Part shown: positions 23,993 to 32,405 of the stretch, piece by piece
Layout: each line of letters begins with the position of its first letter
How positions within the stretch are numbered: position 1 is the first letter of the stretch
NCBI RefSeq assembly: GCF_007845675.1
Contig: NZ_VOBR01000037.1
Span: 1 to 64,000, forward strand
Source: Lentzea tibetensis
GTDB taxonomy: Bacteria; Actinomycetota; Actinomycetes; Mycobacteriales; Pseudonocardiaceae
Direction: 5' to 3'
Length of the DNA: 64,000 bases
Position numbers and translations under genes: made by a program
Notes under the pieces: model-generated
Database searches by the model: none
The model's input: the letters and a program-made list of their open reading frames with translations, nothing else
What the model was told of the DNA's origin: nothing

Positions 23993-24229
23993 AAAAGAAA
24001 TCGTCTGTGAGTGCCCGGCATTGGTCGTGATAGTGAACCATGGTGAGTGGAGAGCGGTGGAGGGGGTAAGAATCAACTGAAACTGCAATACTAGGATGTC
24101 CTGCCGGCCGTCGTATCCCGGAAGATTCCTTACGGCGTGTACTGAAGGTTCGGCATCGATTCTAGGCAAACAATTTTGATCTTGCCCCGCTCTCGGGGTG
24201 GTTGTGCTGCAGGGCTAGGATCTCGGACT

Positions 24230-25084
24230 ATGCCTAACGTAACCCTCGCCGTATCGTCGGAAGATCTTGAACCGAAGCTTCTGGGCAGAGAAGAGATTGG
24301 CCAGGCGCTACTTGATCTGCCCCGCACCACACAAAGTGAGATCGAAACGTTCAAGCAGCAGTACTTCGAGTGGGATGATTTCAATGTCGCGCTTTTAGAG
24401 GCGTCATTCAAATCCAGCGGTTGGATGACAACAACGCCTGTCAGTGACTACCGCAGTGTCGGCGCCCAGATCATTGATATCAGGCTGACCAAAGCTGTTC
24501 CAGGTATCCCCGCCGACAGGATCGATGCCGTCTTGAACGACATCCGGGCGAAGTGTGGTGTGTTGCGGTCGATTGCGAATCGACTAGAGGTCTATCCGCG
24601 CGACGATAGCGATGGGCAGTCTGAAAGCTTGGCGTCGTCTGGCAGTGCAATCTTCATTGTTCACGGGCACGCACTGCTGCTACGCGAAAACGTACGGCGT
24701 TTTCTGGAGCGGGTCACCGAACGGCAAGTCATTGTGCTCGAAGATGAAGCTAATCAAGGACATGACGTCCTGGAGAAGCTACTAAAGAGCGCAGAACAGG
24801 CAGCGTACGCAGTCGTTCTTCTCACTGGCGATGATGAAGGCCGCAAGCTAGGCGATGGTGAGTGGCGACCCCGCGCACGCCAGAACGTTGTTCTGGAACT
24901 GGGTCTCTTCCTCGGCATGCTCGGACGATCGAAGGTTGCTGCCCTATACGAGGGAGGCGTCGAAATTCCGAGTGACTTCGCCGGGGTCGTGTACATCAGC
25001 CTGGACAGCGAAGGCTGGAAGATGAAGCTTGCTACCGAACTCAAGAACGCTGGTATCGAGGTTGATCTGAATAAGGCGATCTAA
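24230..25084 (+). CDS. TIR-domain nucleotide-binding effector (Cap12/Pycsar-type)
   Basis: 284 residues from ATG 24230. Residues 1-130 are a charged helical N-terminal domain of unknown family. From about 140 the sequence follows the TIR-like predicted nucleotide-binding family: AIFIVHGHALLLRENVRRFL, VIVLEDEANQG, YAVVLLTGDDEG, RARQNVVLELGLFLGMLGR and PSDFAGVVYI. Relatives are NAD-cleaving effectors in phage defence. Here no cyclase or other sensor gene is adjacent, so the N-terminal domain may be the sensor. TAGGAT at 24215-24220 is a possible -10 giving an almost leaderless mRNA. Confidence 0.8.
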   Translation: MPNVTLAVSSEDLEPKLLGREEIGQALLDLPRTTQSEIETFKQQYFEWDDFNVALLEASFKSSGWMTTTPVSDYRSVGAQIIDIRLTKAVPGIPADRIDAVLNDIRAKCGVLRSIANRLEVYPRDDSDGQSESLASSGSAIFIVHGHALLLRENVRRFLERVTERQVIVLEDEANQGHDVLEKLLKSAEQAAYAVVLLTGDDEGRKLGDGEWRPRARQNVVLELGLFLGMLGRSKVAALYEGGVEIPSDFAGVVYISLDSEGWKMKLATELKNAGIEVDLNKAI

Positions 25085-25107
25085 TGGACACCAAGTGGAG
25101 ATGCGAG

Positions 25108-25136
25108 TTGACAAGTCTTCGCCCTTCGTGCATAAA
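25108..25136 (+). promoter_or_regulatory. Promoter, near-leaderless
   Basis: TTGACA (25108-25113), 17 bp, CATAAA (25131-25136), only 9 bp before ATG 25146, so the transcript would have almost no leader. Confidence 0.6.
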
Positions 25137-25145
25137 TAGTTGGGT

Positions 25146-25442
25146 ATGACCAAACTTAAACCCCTTAAACTGCACGAGATCATCGGCACCTCCACCGAGT
25201 GGACTGATGAGCTGTGGGATGAGGCGCTGCGCTACCTGCTCGAACGGACCGGCACGTTCCAGGTGCTCTTTATGGTGCAGGTACTTCCGAATTACGAGGC
25301 GCTTCCGGACTACCTGCACAAGTTCGATTTCCTGCGCGAGTTTCGAAACTATCCCCCAACGCTCCTACTAGGCGCATTCGACTTGATGCGTGCGCGCTGG
25401 CCGGGCAGACGCCGAAGTGATGCGATATTGACAAATTTGTAG
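25146..25442 (+). CDS. Small hypothetical protein
   Basis: 98 residues (LHEIIGTSTEWTDELWDEAL, VLPNYEALPDYLHKFDFLREF). Predicted helical and soluble. Supported by its promoter and lower-GC element context. Unknown function; follows the TIR gene by about 60 bp but has its own promoter. Confidence 0.5.
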   Translation: MTKLKPLKLHEIIGTSTEWTDELWDEALRYLLERTGTFQVLFMVQVLPNYEALPDYLHKFDFLREFRNYPPTLLLGAFDLMRARWPGRRRSDAILTNL

Positions 25443-25630
25443 CCTCGTTCATAATGAATAACGTACCTGCGGGGCTTGCCCTAGAACCGGCCACGGTGAC
25501 TCACCTGAGTTGGAAGTAGGTACCATGAATTTATCTCGTGACAGAAACGGTGCTGCGCGTAGTGCTGGTGTAATGAACGCGGTGTAGCTAGCGACTCATG
25601 ACGGCCAATTGGCAGGCGTCCAGTGAGCTC
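25443..25630. other. Intergenic, nothing clear
   Basis: No supportable gene. A 20-codon ATG frame at about 25525 is too short to call. Confidence 0.4.
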
Positions 25631-25659
25631 TTGATCATTTGCACTGCTTGGCGCATACT
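25631..25659 (+). promoter_or_regulatory. Promoter, near-leaderless
   Basis: TTGATC (25631-25636), 17 bp, CATACT (25654-25659), 8 bp before ATG 25668. Confidence 0.55.
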
Positions 25660-25667
25660 AGAAATAT

Positions 25668-25955
25668 ATGGACGATACACGACTATTGGAAGATTTGAAG
25701 CAACTCATGCAGGCTGAGCTGTCTGCATCGGAAAAGCGAACCGAGAAACGTACAGCGGATCTGATCGCCGCATCTGAGAAACGCCTGAAGGAATCACTGG
25801 CGAGCAAGGCCAATCTCGAAGTGCTAGAGAAGCATATTGACGAGAAGTTCGACTCCGTCCTCAATGCTGTTGGTGAGCGCCTTAACGATACTGAGTCTGT
25901 TGTCGAAGACCATGGCCAGCGCATCGGTCGCTTGGAACGGCTGCTTGCGGACTGA
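25668..25955 (+). CDS. Small coiled-coil protein
   Basis: 95 residues, almost entirely heptad-rich helix (LKQLMQAELSASEKRTEKR; IDEKFDSVLNAVGERL; QRIGRLERLLA). No membrane segment. Followed after 3 bp by a winged-helix-like gene, so probably a two-gene operon; could be an oligomerising partner. Confidence 0.6.
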   Translation: MDDTRLLEDLKQLMQAELSASEKRTEKRTADLIAASEKRLKESLASKANLEVLEKHIDEKFDSVLNAVGERLNDTESVVEDHGQRIGRLERLLAD

Positions 25956-25958
25956 GCT

Positions 25959-26375
25959 ATGCCTCAAGTGTCTCTTTCAGCTGCGGTTGGTGTGCTAGAA
26001 CGGATCTTCGCTGATCCTGCCAAGGAAGTACTTGCGGTTGATGAAGTGCTCGCCAACGCCGGTCGTGATGCTCGATGGGTGCAACAGAACAAGAGATGGC
26101 TAAGTAACCGTCTAACGTCACTCGTTGCTCACGATCTGGTTGAATCGGTACACGGTAAAAGTCGTAGACTCGAAGGTGTCCGTCTCACACCTGCCGGCAA
26201 GACTGCCTTGCTCGCAGGTGCGGAGTCTTACAGAAGCCGCGGGAAAATCACCCTTGAAGACATTGCAATCCAGATCCGCATCTTTGAATCCCAGAACCCT
26301 AGTATCAAGGTCAATTTTGCAGTCGTGTCGAAGGACGTGGAAACTTCACGCCCCAATCGCCCTGGCGGGGTCTAG
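25959..26375 (+). CDS. Winged-helix-like protein
   Basis: 138 residues. WLSNRLTSLVAHDLVESVHG followed by RRLEGVRLTPAGKTALL resembles the recognition helix and wing of a winged-helix DNA-binding domain. The C-terminal part (KITLEDIAIQIRIFESQNPS) is of unknown type. Tail overlaps the opposing gene by 4 bp. Moderate confidence in the fold. Confidence 0.55.
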   Translation: MPQVSLSAAVGVLERIFADPAKEVLAVDEVLANAGRDARWVQQNKRWLSNRLTSLVAHDLVESVHGKSRRLEGVRLTPAGKTALLAGAESYRSRGKITLEDIAIQIRIFESQNPSIKVNFAVVSKDVETSRPNRPGGV

Positions 26376-26686
26376 TGTTCGTCGTCGACGTTCCTTGTGC
26401 CGGTGCTGGCTGTCGGCCGGTCGCTACCCTCCTCTTCTGTGCGAATATGGCTTCGCCAGTCAGTTCCCTCTACGGCATCCATCAGCATGTCGAGCAGGAT
26501 CTTAGAGACTGCAGGTGTGAGCTCTGGTGGTTCGTCAGGCAGGATCACCTTCAGCGGTGATTGCTTGTTGCCTTGCGTTGACCGCGAACGGCCGGCGTCA
26601 CGGTTTGGGCTGGAGTCCTCATTGGAATTCGACACAGGAGCAGTATGTAGGTGGGGGTGCGATCCTGCATTCTGAAACTTTGGCAC
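26372..26686 (-). CDS. Hypothetical polar protein
   Basis: 104 residues, largely disordered-looking and polar with a short helical core (LTPAVSKILLDMLMDAVEG). Convergent with the winged-helix gene. The coding call rests only on the open frame and spacing. Confidence 0.35.
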   Translation of the reverse strand: MPKFQNAGSHPHLHTAPVSNSNEDSSPNRDAGRSRSTQGNKQSPLKVILPDEPPELTPAVSKILLDMLMDAVEGTDWRSHIRTEEEGSDRPTASTGTRNVDDEH

Positions 26687-26977
26687 AGTCCACTATGGCT
26701 GAGGTGCTAGTACTTTGAACTTTTCCTGAATAGCCGCTGTCTGCACGAGGTTCCGGACGTCCTAATGCTACGCTACGTGTCGAACTCAATACAGGTTGAG
26801 CTGCGCCGTTCGGCGGTTGAAAGTTTTCTCCTGCCCGCTATGCTACGCGTAGCGCTCCGGCGCGCAGGTTTCGGCACCTGGCAGGTTCAACTCCTTGCAC
26901 TCCTGGGCGTTGTGCTTTTTGCAAGTGCACGGCAGTGGGTCATGACGCAAGTACAACTGAATAGTGAAGGAGGCTCC

Positions 26978-27103
26978 ATGAACGATGGTCGTGGAGGTTG
27001 GGTCGTCTCTTGGGCGGCGCAGGTGTTCGAGTTCGTCTGGAACGGAGCCTCGGGAGCTGTGGTAGCAGGTGCCGCACTCGTTAAAACCGCCCGCGCGAGT
27101 TGA
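26978..27103 (+). CDS. 41-residue hydrophobic peptide
   Basis: ATG 26978 with a strong GAAGGAGG site 6 bases upstream. The peptide (SWAAQVFEFVWNGASGAVVAG) is amphipathic/hydrophobic and ends inside a strong terminator. A longer frame from 26765 lacks a ribosome site. Small toxin-like or membrane peptide possible; unknown. Confidence 0.5.
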   Translation: MNDGRGGWVVSWAAQVFEFVWNGASGAVVAGAALVKTARAS

Positions 27104-27117
27104 CCGCGGGCGGTTTT
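27083..27117 (+). terminator. Rho-independent terminator
   Basis: 13-bp perfect stem (AAAACCGCCCGCG / CGCGGGCGGTTTT), 9-base loop, T-rich end. Confidence 0.88.
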
Positions 27118-27311
27118 CTTTGTCGTTGACACGGCAGCTGCTGGTGACTCCTCGCCAGGTGCTGACGCTGCTTATATCGAGAGCTTCGCGGGCGACAAGT
27201 GGCCCAAGCGATAAGTAGTTTGTGCGTCGGATCTCGCGCAGTCTACTGGCGCTCGTGTCTACGCATTTCCCTCACCTGTGCGTTTCGTTCCGTATCGGCA
27301 GAGGCGCACGT

Positions 27312-28727
27312 CTAGCGCCTTTTGACGGCAACGCTGACGGCAACCGCACCCAACATCCACTGCCTCGTAACTCGTTTGGTCACCAACTTTACCTCGGTGG
27401 AACGGTCGAAAACCGTGTCTCCAGTCGACCTCATAAGCCTAAGGTCACTGGTTCGATCCCAGTCGCTGCTACCAGATAGAAATGATGTAATCCGATCAAC
27501 GATTTTGCTGTTTGACGGCAGTAGTTGACGGCAACGACCCGCACTGTGACGGCCGCGCTCTTTTGCGCGGTCGTCTGTTTGTTGGCTGAGGAGAGCGACT
27601 CCTACTTTGGTGAGGACGTCTCGTTGCGCTTCGGCGGTGCCGTGGGTGTAGATCTGCAGTGTGGTTGAGACGTTGGAGTGTCCCAGGATGATCTGGGCAT
27701 CCTTCACCGAAGCGCCAAAGTCCTTAAGGAGCGTTCCGGTGAAGTGCTTGGTGTGGTGCAGCTTGGTTCGGCGGATGCCGTGTCGGGCGCAGATGCGTTG
27801 GAACGAGCGAGCGACGTTCCGCGGTTCGATGGGGTTGCCAGTGCGCGTGGTGAACACCAGTTCGTGTGCGTCGTCGGTTCCCTGCCAAGCCTCACCCGCT
27901 TCACGCCGAGCTTCAAGCTGCTTGGCACGGCACTTCAGCAGTTCGTCACGGGCAGCCGGAAGCAACGGGAAGTCTCGTTCACCGGCCTGGGTTTTCACTG
28001 GGCCAACACGCAGTGCGCCTGCGACGCGTTGTATTTGCTGGCGGGTTTGGAAGATTAGGCGGTCAAGGTTGATGTCGGACCAGCGGAGGCCGACTGATTC
28101 TCCAACGCGCAGCCCGTAAACCAGGAGCAGGATGAATAATGGATAGAGGGAGTCGCCTGTGGCGGCCTGCAGGAACTGCCTGGCTTCACCGACGGTCCAC
28201 GGTGTGATGGCGCCCTTACGGTATCCCGGTAGCTCAACTAGTTCGGCGACATTACGGCCGACAAGTTCCTCCCGCTTGGCGCGGTTGAGAGCGGCTCGCA
28301 GTACAGCGCGCATGACTTGCGCTGTTCGTATGGAGCAGCCGGCCTCGATCTGCTGGTTCACGAAGAACTGAACAACCTGCACCGAGAGCTTCCGTAGCGA
28401 GTAATTGCCGAGCCCCGGCTTGAGGTGTATACGGACTACGCCTTCGTAGCGGACATAGGTCGTTGGCCGTCGGCTCGGCTGTACGACTGTTTCGAGCCAG
28501 TGGTCGAGGTACTCGCCAAGCTTCCACGTACGTTCCGCTGTTGGAATTCCTTGTATGAGATCGACCTTGGCTTCGGCTAGCTTCTCTGCAACTTCCACGC
28601 GACGCTTGCCGTAGATGCGGAAGCGCTTCCGCTTTCCGCTTGGCGTGAAGACATAGAGTGCGGCCTCGTACCGCCCGTCTTTGCGGCGGTAGATCGACCC
28701 CTCGCCGTTAGCGCGGCGAGCCATCAC
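27312..28727 (-). CDS. int: Tyrosine site-specific integrase
   Basis: 471 residues. Arm-binding N-terminus (about 5-60), SAM-like core-binding domain (about 65-165) and catalytic domain (about 175-385). Catalytic residues: Arg207 (GLRVGE), Lys245, His324, His350 (LGH) and Tyr360 (IYTH). The second Arg of the H-x-x-R box is Lys327 (HHTKH), an unusual change from one AGG-to-AAG base. The C-terminal ~80 residues are an extension that reads through the tRNA-Met attachment site (SGSSDWDRTSDLRLM). GTGA overlap with the excisionase gene. Confidence 0.9.
   Translation of the reverse strand: MMARRANGEGSIYRRKDGRYEAALYVFTPSGKRKRFRIYGKRRVEVAEKLAEAKVDLIQGIPTAERTWKLGEYLDHWLETVVQPSRRPTTYVRYEGVVRIHLKPGLGNYSLRKLSVQVVQFFVNQQIEAGCSIRTAQVMRAVLRAALNRAKREELVGRNVAELVELPGYRKGAITPWTVGEARQFLQAATGDSLYPLFILLLVYGLRVGESVGLRWSDINLDRLIFQTRQQIQRVAGALRVGPVKTQAGERDFPLLPAARDELLKCRAKQLEARREAGEAWQGTDDAHELVFTTRTGNPIEPRNVARSFQRICARHGIRRTKLHHTKHFTGTLLKDFGASVKDAQIILGHSNVSTTLQIYTHGTAEAQRDVLTKVGVALLSQQTDDRAKERGRHSAGRCRQLLPSNSKIVDRITSFLSGSSDWDRTSDLRLMRSTGDTVFDRSTEVKLVTKRVTRQWMLGAVAVSVAVKRR
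27428..27474 (+). repeat. tRNA-Met 3'-end fragment, attachment-site core
   Basis: From the anticodon loop (CTCATAA) through a perfect T-arm (ACTGG-TTCGATC-CCAGT) to the acceptor 3' strand CGCTGCT-A-CCA. No tRNA 5' half lies upstream. It overlaps the 3' end of the integrase gene, as expected of attP, with element DNA on both sides. Confidence 0.78.
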
Positions 28728-28981
28728 TCAATGTCCTCCGCAAGTCTTCGGCGGACATAGGCGTCAATGCTCGCCTGCGGGATACGGCGGCTTCGGCCAA
28801 TCTTTATCGTCTCTATCGCTCGTGAGCGTATGAGGTCGTATAGCGTCCAGCGGCTAATCCGCAACGCCTCGCAGGCCTCGCGTACGGTCAACAAGGCCGG
28901 GCTTAGCTTCTTGAACGCGCGCGCTTCCCGCTCGGACTGCGGGTGGTCGTTGCTAGGTTTCGGCGGTATTTTGAGTGACAT
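28724..28981 (-). CDS. xis: Excisionase / helix-turn-helix protein
   Basis: 85 residues from ATG 28981, 7 bases after GGAGG; an ATG two codons earlier is too close to the site. MerR-like winged helix typical of Xis: LLTVREACEALRISRWTLYDLI, then KIGRSRRIPQASIDAYVRR. It binds attachment-site arms and biases the integrase to excision. Overlaps int by GTGA. Confidence 0.85.
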   Translation of the reverse strand: MSLKIPPKPSNDHPQSEREARAFKKLSPALLTVREACEALRISRWTLYDLIRSRAIETIKIGRSRRIPQASIDAYVRRRLAEDIE

Positions 28982-29030
28982 GTTCATCCTCCTTCATTCT
29001 ATATCTATGTGCTTACTATGTGAATCCTGA

Positions 29031-29882
29031 TCAGCCGCCATCCGGAGGTGCCCGCCCGTTTGCCTGCTCAACGGCCTCTTCGGGTGGGGTCGCAAGAAGA
29101 CCGGGACCATCCCGGGCCAGCGCGACGGTGAAGAGCTCGGCCCCTTTGAGAGCGAGCTTGCCGATCGCGCGCTGGATGTTGGTCAGCCGATGCTCATCTG
29201 GCACCAACCACACGACCATCGGGAAGACGCCGGTGCGCTGTTGCTCAACCCCGGTGTTCCAGTAGGCGATGAACCGCAGGCACTTGCGCTCAATCGTTGG
29301 CACGCTCTCGGTGGCGAGGTCGACCTCAACGAAGACGTGGCGCTCGAACTGCTGGACGCCGAGGCGCACGTAGGCGTCGGGCTTGAGGACGATGAGCTCC
29401 CCGCCACTGCCAGTGAAGTGCCGCCAGCACGCAGGTTCGCCGTCGAAGGCCACAAGGTCAACCTGTCCTTGCTGCTCGAGCTCGCGTAGGCGCACGTACA
29501 ACTCGGCCACGGCGAGCATGTGGTCTTGGAAGTACGGCTTGGTCTCCCAGACCCGGCGACGCCGACCACCGGTCGGTCCACCGACCTCAAGGGCGGCTTG
29601 GCCCAAGGCGGAGAGGCCGTACACGAACCCGGAGGAACCTGCGCGGACACCGCCGATGACGCGGGAGAACCGCACCACGAGCCCGAGCGTCTGCAGGCGC
29701 TTCAACAGGTACTGGGCGCGGCGGATGCGGGACTGATGTGGCCCTTCAACGAGGTGGAGTCGTTGTACCTGGGCCGTGGTGAGCAGCCGGAAGCTATGCA
29801 GCGAGCCGAGCACCGCAAGGGGGAGAGCACCAACTTGCTCACGAAGTCGTGCGGCTCGGCCGCGTTCCTGCCGATCCGTCAT
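29031..29882 (-). CDS. Replication-relaxation family protein (module B)
   Basis: 283 residues from ATG 29882 (AGGAG 8 bases upstream; ATGA overlap with the 40-codon gene before it). Same plan as the module A protein: LGSLHSFRLLTTAQVQRLHL, YLLKRLQTLGLVVRFSRVIGG, then LKPDAYVRLG...FVEVDLATESVPTIERKCLRFIAYW. Differences are extensive, so the two modules diverged long ago or were acquired separately. Lies 49 bp before xis. Confidence 0.8.
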   Translation of the reverse strand: MTDRQERGRAARLREQVGALPLAVLGSLHSFRLLTTAQVQRLHLVEGPHQSRIRRAQYLLKRLQTLGLVVRFSRVIGGVRAGSSGFVYGLSALGQAALEVGGPTGGRRRRVWETKPYFQDHMLAVAELYVRLRELEQQGQVDLVAFDGEPACWRHFTGSGGELIVLKPDAYVRLGVQQFERHVFVEVDLATESVPTIERKCLRFIAYWNTGVEQQRTGVFPMVVWLVPDEHRLTNIQRAIGKLALKGAELFTVALARDGPGLLATPPEEAVEQANGRAPPDGG

Positions 29883-30001
29883 AGCGCAGCTCCTGGCGGA
29901 GAGACAGTCGTTGGCACTTCCGCTCGATCTACAGAGAAGACGAACCACCATGACGCCACGCGATGCGTGAACCGATGCGAACCAAGTCGGAGCAGGCTCA
30001 T
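29879..30001 (-). CDS. 40-residue linker gene of module B
   Basis: ATG shares a base with the ATPase stop (TGATG) and its TGA overlaps the next ATG (ATGA). Peptide has a short hydrophobic part (VASWWFVFSV). It takes the same place as the 84-residue gene of module A. Supported by coupling only. Confidence 0.5.
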   Translation of the reverse strand: MSLLRLGSHRFTHRVASWWFVFSVDRAEVPTTVSPPGAAL

Positions 30002-32223
30002 CACGTAGCCCTCCGCGTAATGCCAATGGGTCCGTCTGGCTGTGATGAGGAGCTGTGCCACCGTGCGGCGAGCACGGTGTCGAGGTCGCGCCCGTTCACG
30101 CCGTAGCGCTGCTGACTGGCAGCTCGAAGTTCGGCGACGTTGGACACGCTGGGACCGAGGGGACGAGTGCGCACGGTGAACGGTTCGGTCATGGCGCCGC
30201 CGAGTACCAAGCGGCAGCAGGCTTCGAAGCGGCCAAGGCCTTCAAGCTGGGCGGCTGTGACACCAGGGCCGAGGACCTCGGCGAGAGCGCGGGCGTCTTC
30301 GGAGCTGGGGTGAAAGACCATCCGAGAGCGGGCGTTGGCGAAGAAGGCGGCCTTCAAGTTGGGGGTAAGTTGGCCGAGATGCTGGTGCGCGGCCGTGAGC
30401 GAGACGCCAAGAGCGCGTGCCTGGGCCAACATGTCGCCGACATCAACCGGCAGCTTCAGGTAGTCCTGTACTTCGTCGACGACCACCATCACGGGGTGCC
30501 GTTCATCGGGCGGCAGTGCCACGCGGCGCAGAGTGGCCTGCCAGAGCTGAGTCAGGAGAAGGGCGCCGATCAAGGAGGCCGTCTCCGCCCCGAGACGGCC
30601 GGTGTTCAGGTTCACCAGGACGATGCGGCGCTTGGTGAACAGCTCCTCGAGCTCGAACCGCGGCGTCGCTTGCCCGAGCAGTCGACGGATGGCCGAGCGG
30701 CTCAAGAAGGTGCGCGTCTTGTTGAGGACTGGGGCGATTACCTGGGTGCGTTCGGCGCTTGAAAGCCCGTCGTACCAGGCGAAGAACGGTGCCAGCACCA
30801 AGGGATCGGTGACCTCCGCCAGCTCGCGGCGGCGGAAGGTGCTGTTGGTCAGCAGCATTGGCAGGTCTGCGAGTGTTCCTTCAGGGCTACGAGCCAGCGC
30901 CGTAAGAGCGTGAAGCAGAACGTCATTGCTTCTTGGGCCGATGCTGCTGTGGCCGAAGACCTCGCGGAACAGGTGCAGCACCTGGTCGGCGCGACGTTCG
31001 GCATCTTCCAGATCGCCGGCCAGTGGGTTGATCCCAACGACCTCTTGCCCGACCCCTGGTTCGATGACGACAACGTCTTCGCGGCGGGAAGGCGGAACGC
31101 CGGCCAACACGTCGTTTACGAGGTCACCGCGGGGCTCGATGAGGAGCACGCTTCTCCCGGCCGCCATGTCGGCGCGGATGAACGAGGCGAGCTGGGTCGA
31201 CTTGCCTGAGCCGGTAACCCCGGTGACGTGCACGTGGTGCAGCGAAGTTTCCACAGGGAGCGCAACGAGTTGTTGTCCATCGCTTGGATGAAGGCCTTGG
31301 CCAAGGAGTCGGAGGCCGCGTTCGCGAGGGGCGCGATCAAGCGGTACCAGGAGTTGACCTGGCGCGGGACGAGCAGTAGTGCCGGAGTCGAGCATGCCCT
31401 CGAAGGGCCACCCAAGCAGTGCCGCCAACTCGGCTGCGTTGACGATGCCGGACCAGCGTTGGCGGTCGGAGGGTTCCATCATCGCCTGCGCGCCGCGCCG
31501 CGACGCCTGGGAACTGCGCAGCTCGCTGTAGCTGGCGCTGGCTAGCGATTCGGCCTGCGCCAGCATGTGCAGCACAGCCTCGGTTCTGTTGACGTGCGTG
31601 GTGCGAGCCCCAATTCGGCCACGAACAGCGAACAGTGGTTCGGCTGTCTTGCGGCGCCAGTGCTGCAACTCGTCGGGACGGGGCTGTGATGGTTGGCCGA
31701 ACCCGAGCAACTGCGGCAGGCTCCTCGTCTCTGGTTTCGTGCGACGTTGTTGCGCCGGACCAACGGCCCACTGCACGATCGCAGACTCGCCAGACTTGAG
31801 AAGCTTGAGCACCTGGTGGAGGCCGGCGCTGATGCTCGAGGCCATATCAACGCGCAGTGGCTCCGACACCCCGGTGATGCGGAGATCCTTCACAAGCGTC
31901 GGTTTGGCTCGTGCAGGTTGCGGTTGAGGGATAAGAACAAGGTTGGGAAGCTGGGCTCGCAGCTGGTTAGGGAGTTGACCGCTCAGTTGAGCATCGATGC
32001 CCAGAAGCCACTGCAGCTGGCCCGCGTGGGACCAGAGCTCGAACACCACCAGAGGTGTACGCCTGGTCAGACCGCGTCGAGGACGGTGTGCAAGTGGCCG
32101 AATAAGCTGGGTGATGGAGGCGACGTCGAGACTTGCAGGAAAGAAGATCCTGAACCAGTGCAGGCCGGTGTTTCTAGGTATCGGCGAGTTACGCGATGCT
32201 GGCGTTGGTGGCAGTATGTTCAT
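30001..32223 (-). CDS. VirD4/TraG-like conjugation ATPase (module B)
   Basis: 740 residues from ATG 32223 with AAAGGAGGAGG just upstream. N-terminal ~320 residues are a distinct domain (LHWFRIFFPASLDV). P-loop VTGVTGSGKSTQLASFI near 335, IEPRGDLVNDVL after it, Walker B VMVVVDEVQDYL near 580, then AHQHLGQL and FANARSRMVF. The same landmarks occur in module A with different sequence. Transcribed away from the serine recombinase and towards int, so transfer and excision genes form one unit. Confidence 0.85.
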   Translation of the reverse strand: MNILPPTPASRNSPIPRNTGLHWFRIFFPASLDVASITQLIRPLAHRPRRGLTRRTPLVVFELWSHAGQLQWLLGIDAQLSGQLPNQLRAQLPNLVLIPQPQPARAKPTLVKDLRITGVSEPLRVDMASSISAGLHQVLKLLKSGESAIVQWAVGPAQQRRTKPETRSLPQLLGFGQPSQPRPDELQHWRRKTAEPLFAVRGRIGARTTHVNRTEAVLHMLAQAESLASASYSELRSSQASRRGAQAMMEPSDRQRWSGIVNAAELAALLGWPFEGMLDSGTTARPAPGQLLVPLDRAPRERGLRLLGQGLHPSDGQQLVALPVETSLHHVHVTGVTGSGKSTQLASFIRADMAAGRSVLLIEPRGDLVNDVLAGVPPSRREDVVVIEPGVGQEVVGINPLAGDLEDAERRADQVLHLFREVFGHSSIGPRSNDVLLHALTALARSPEGTLADLPMLLTNSTFRRRELAEVTDPLVLAPFFAWYDGLSSAERTQVIAPVLNKTRTFLSRSAIRRLLGQATPRFELEELFTKRRIVLVNLNTGRLGAETASLIGALLLTQLWQATLRRVALPPDERHPVMVVVDEVQDYLKLPVDVGDMLAQARALGVSLTAAHQHLGQLTPNLKAAFFANARSRMVFHPSSEDARALAEVLGPGVTAAQLEGLGRFEACCRLVLGGAMTEPFTVRTRPLGPSVSNVAELRAASQQRYGVNGRDLDTVLAARWHSSSSQPDGPIGITRRAT

Positions 32224-32334
32224 GCCTCCTCCTTTCACGTTATTTCACGGCGCCCTCCCTTGGCAAGCCAAAAATAGGGTCTAGTTAATCCTGATTTCAT
32301 ATTCTTGCTAGGAAAGCAAGCTGCTGTTGAAGTA

Positions 32335-32372
32335 CCCGCCTTGGCTTGCCTGGTGTGGCAAGTCAAGGCGGG
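32335..32372 (-). terminator. Long hairpin
   Basis: 16-bp stem (CCCGCCTTGGCTTGCC / GGCAAGTCAAGGCGGG, one G-T wobble), 6-base loop, between the 104-residue gene and the ATPase of module B. A smaller hairpin CCATCTT-G-AAGATGG lies at 32387-32401. Confidence 0.75.
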
Positions 32373-32405
32373 GTTGTGGATGCACCATCTTGAAGATGGG
32401 TTCAG

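Noticed and set aside
25525-25590. 20-codon ATG frame after GGAAGTAGG
   Set aside because: Too short, no coupling or composition support.
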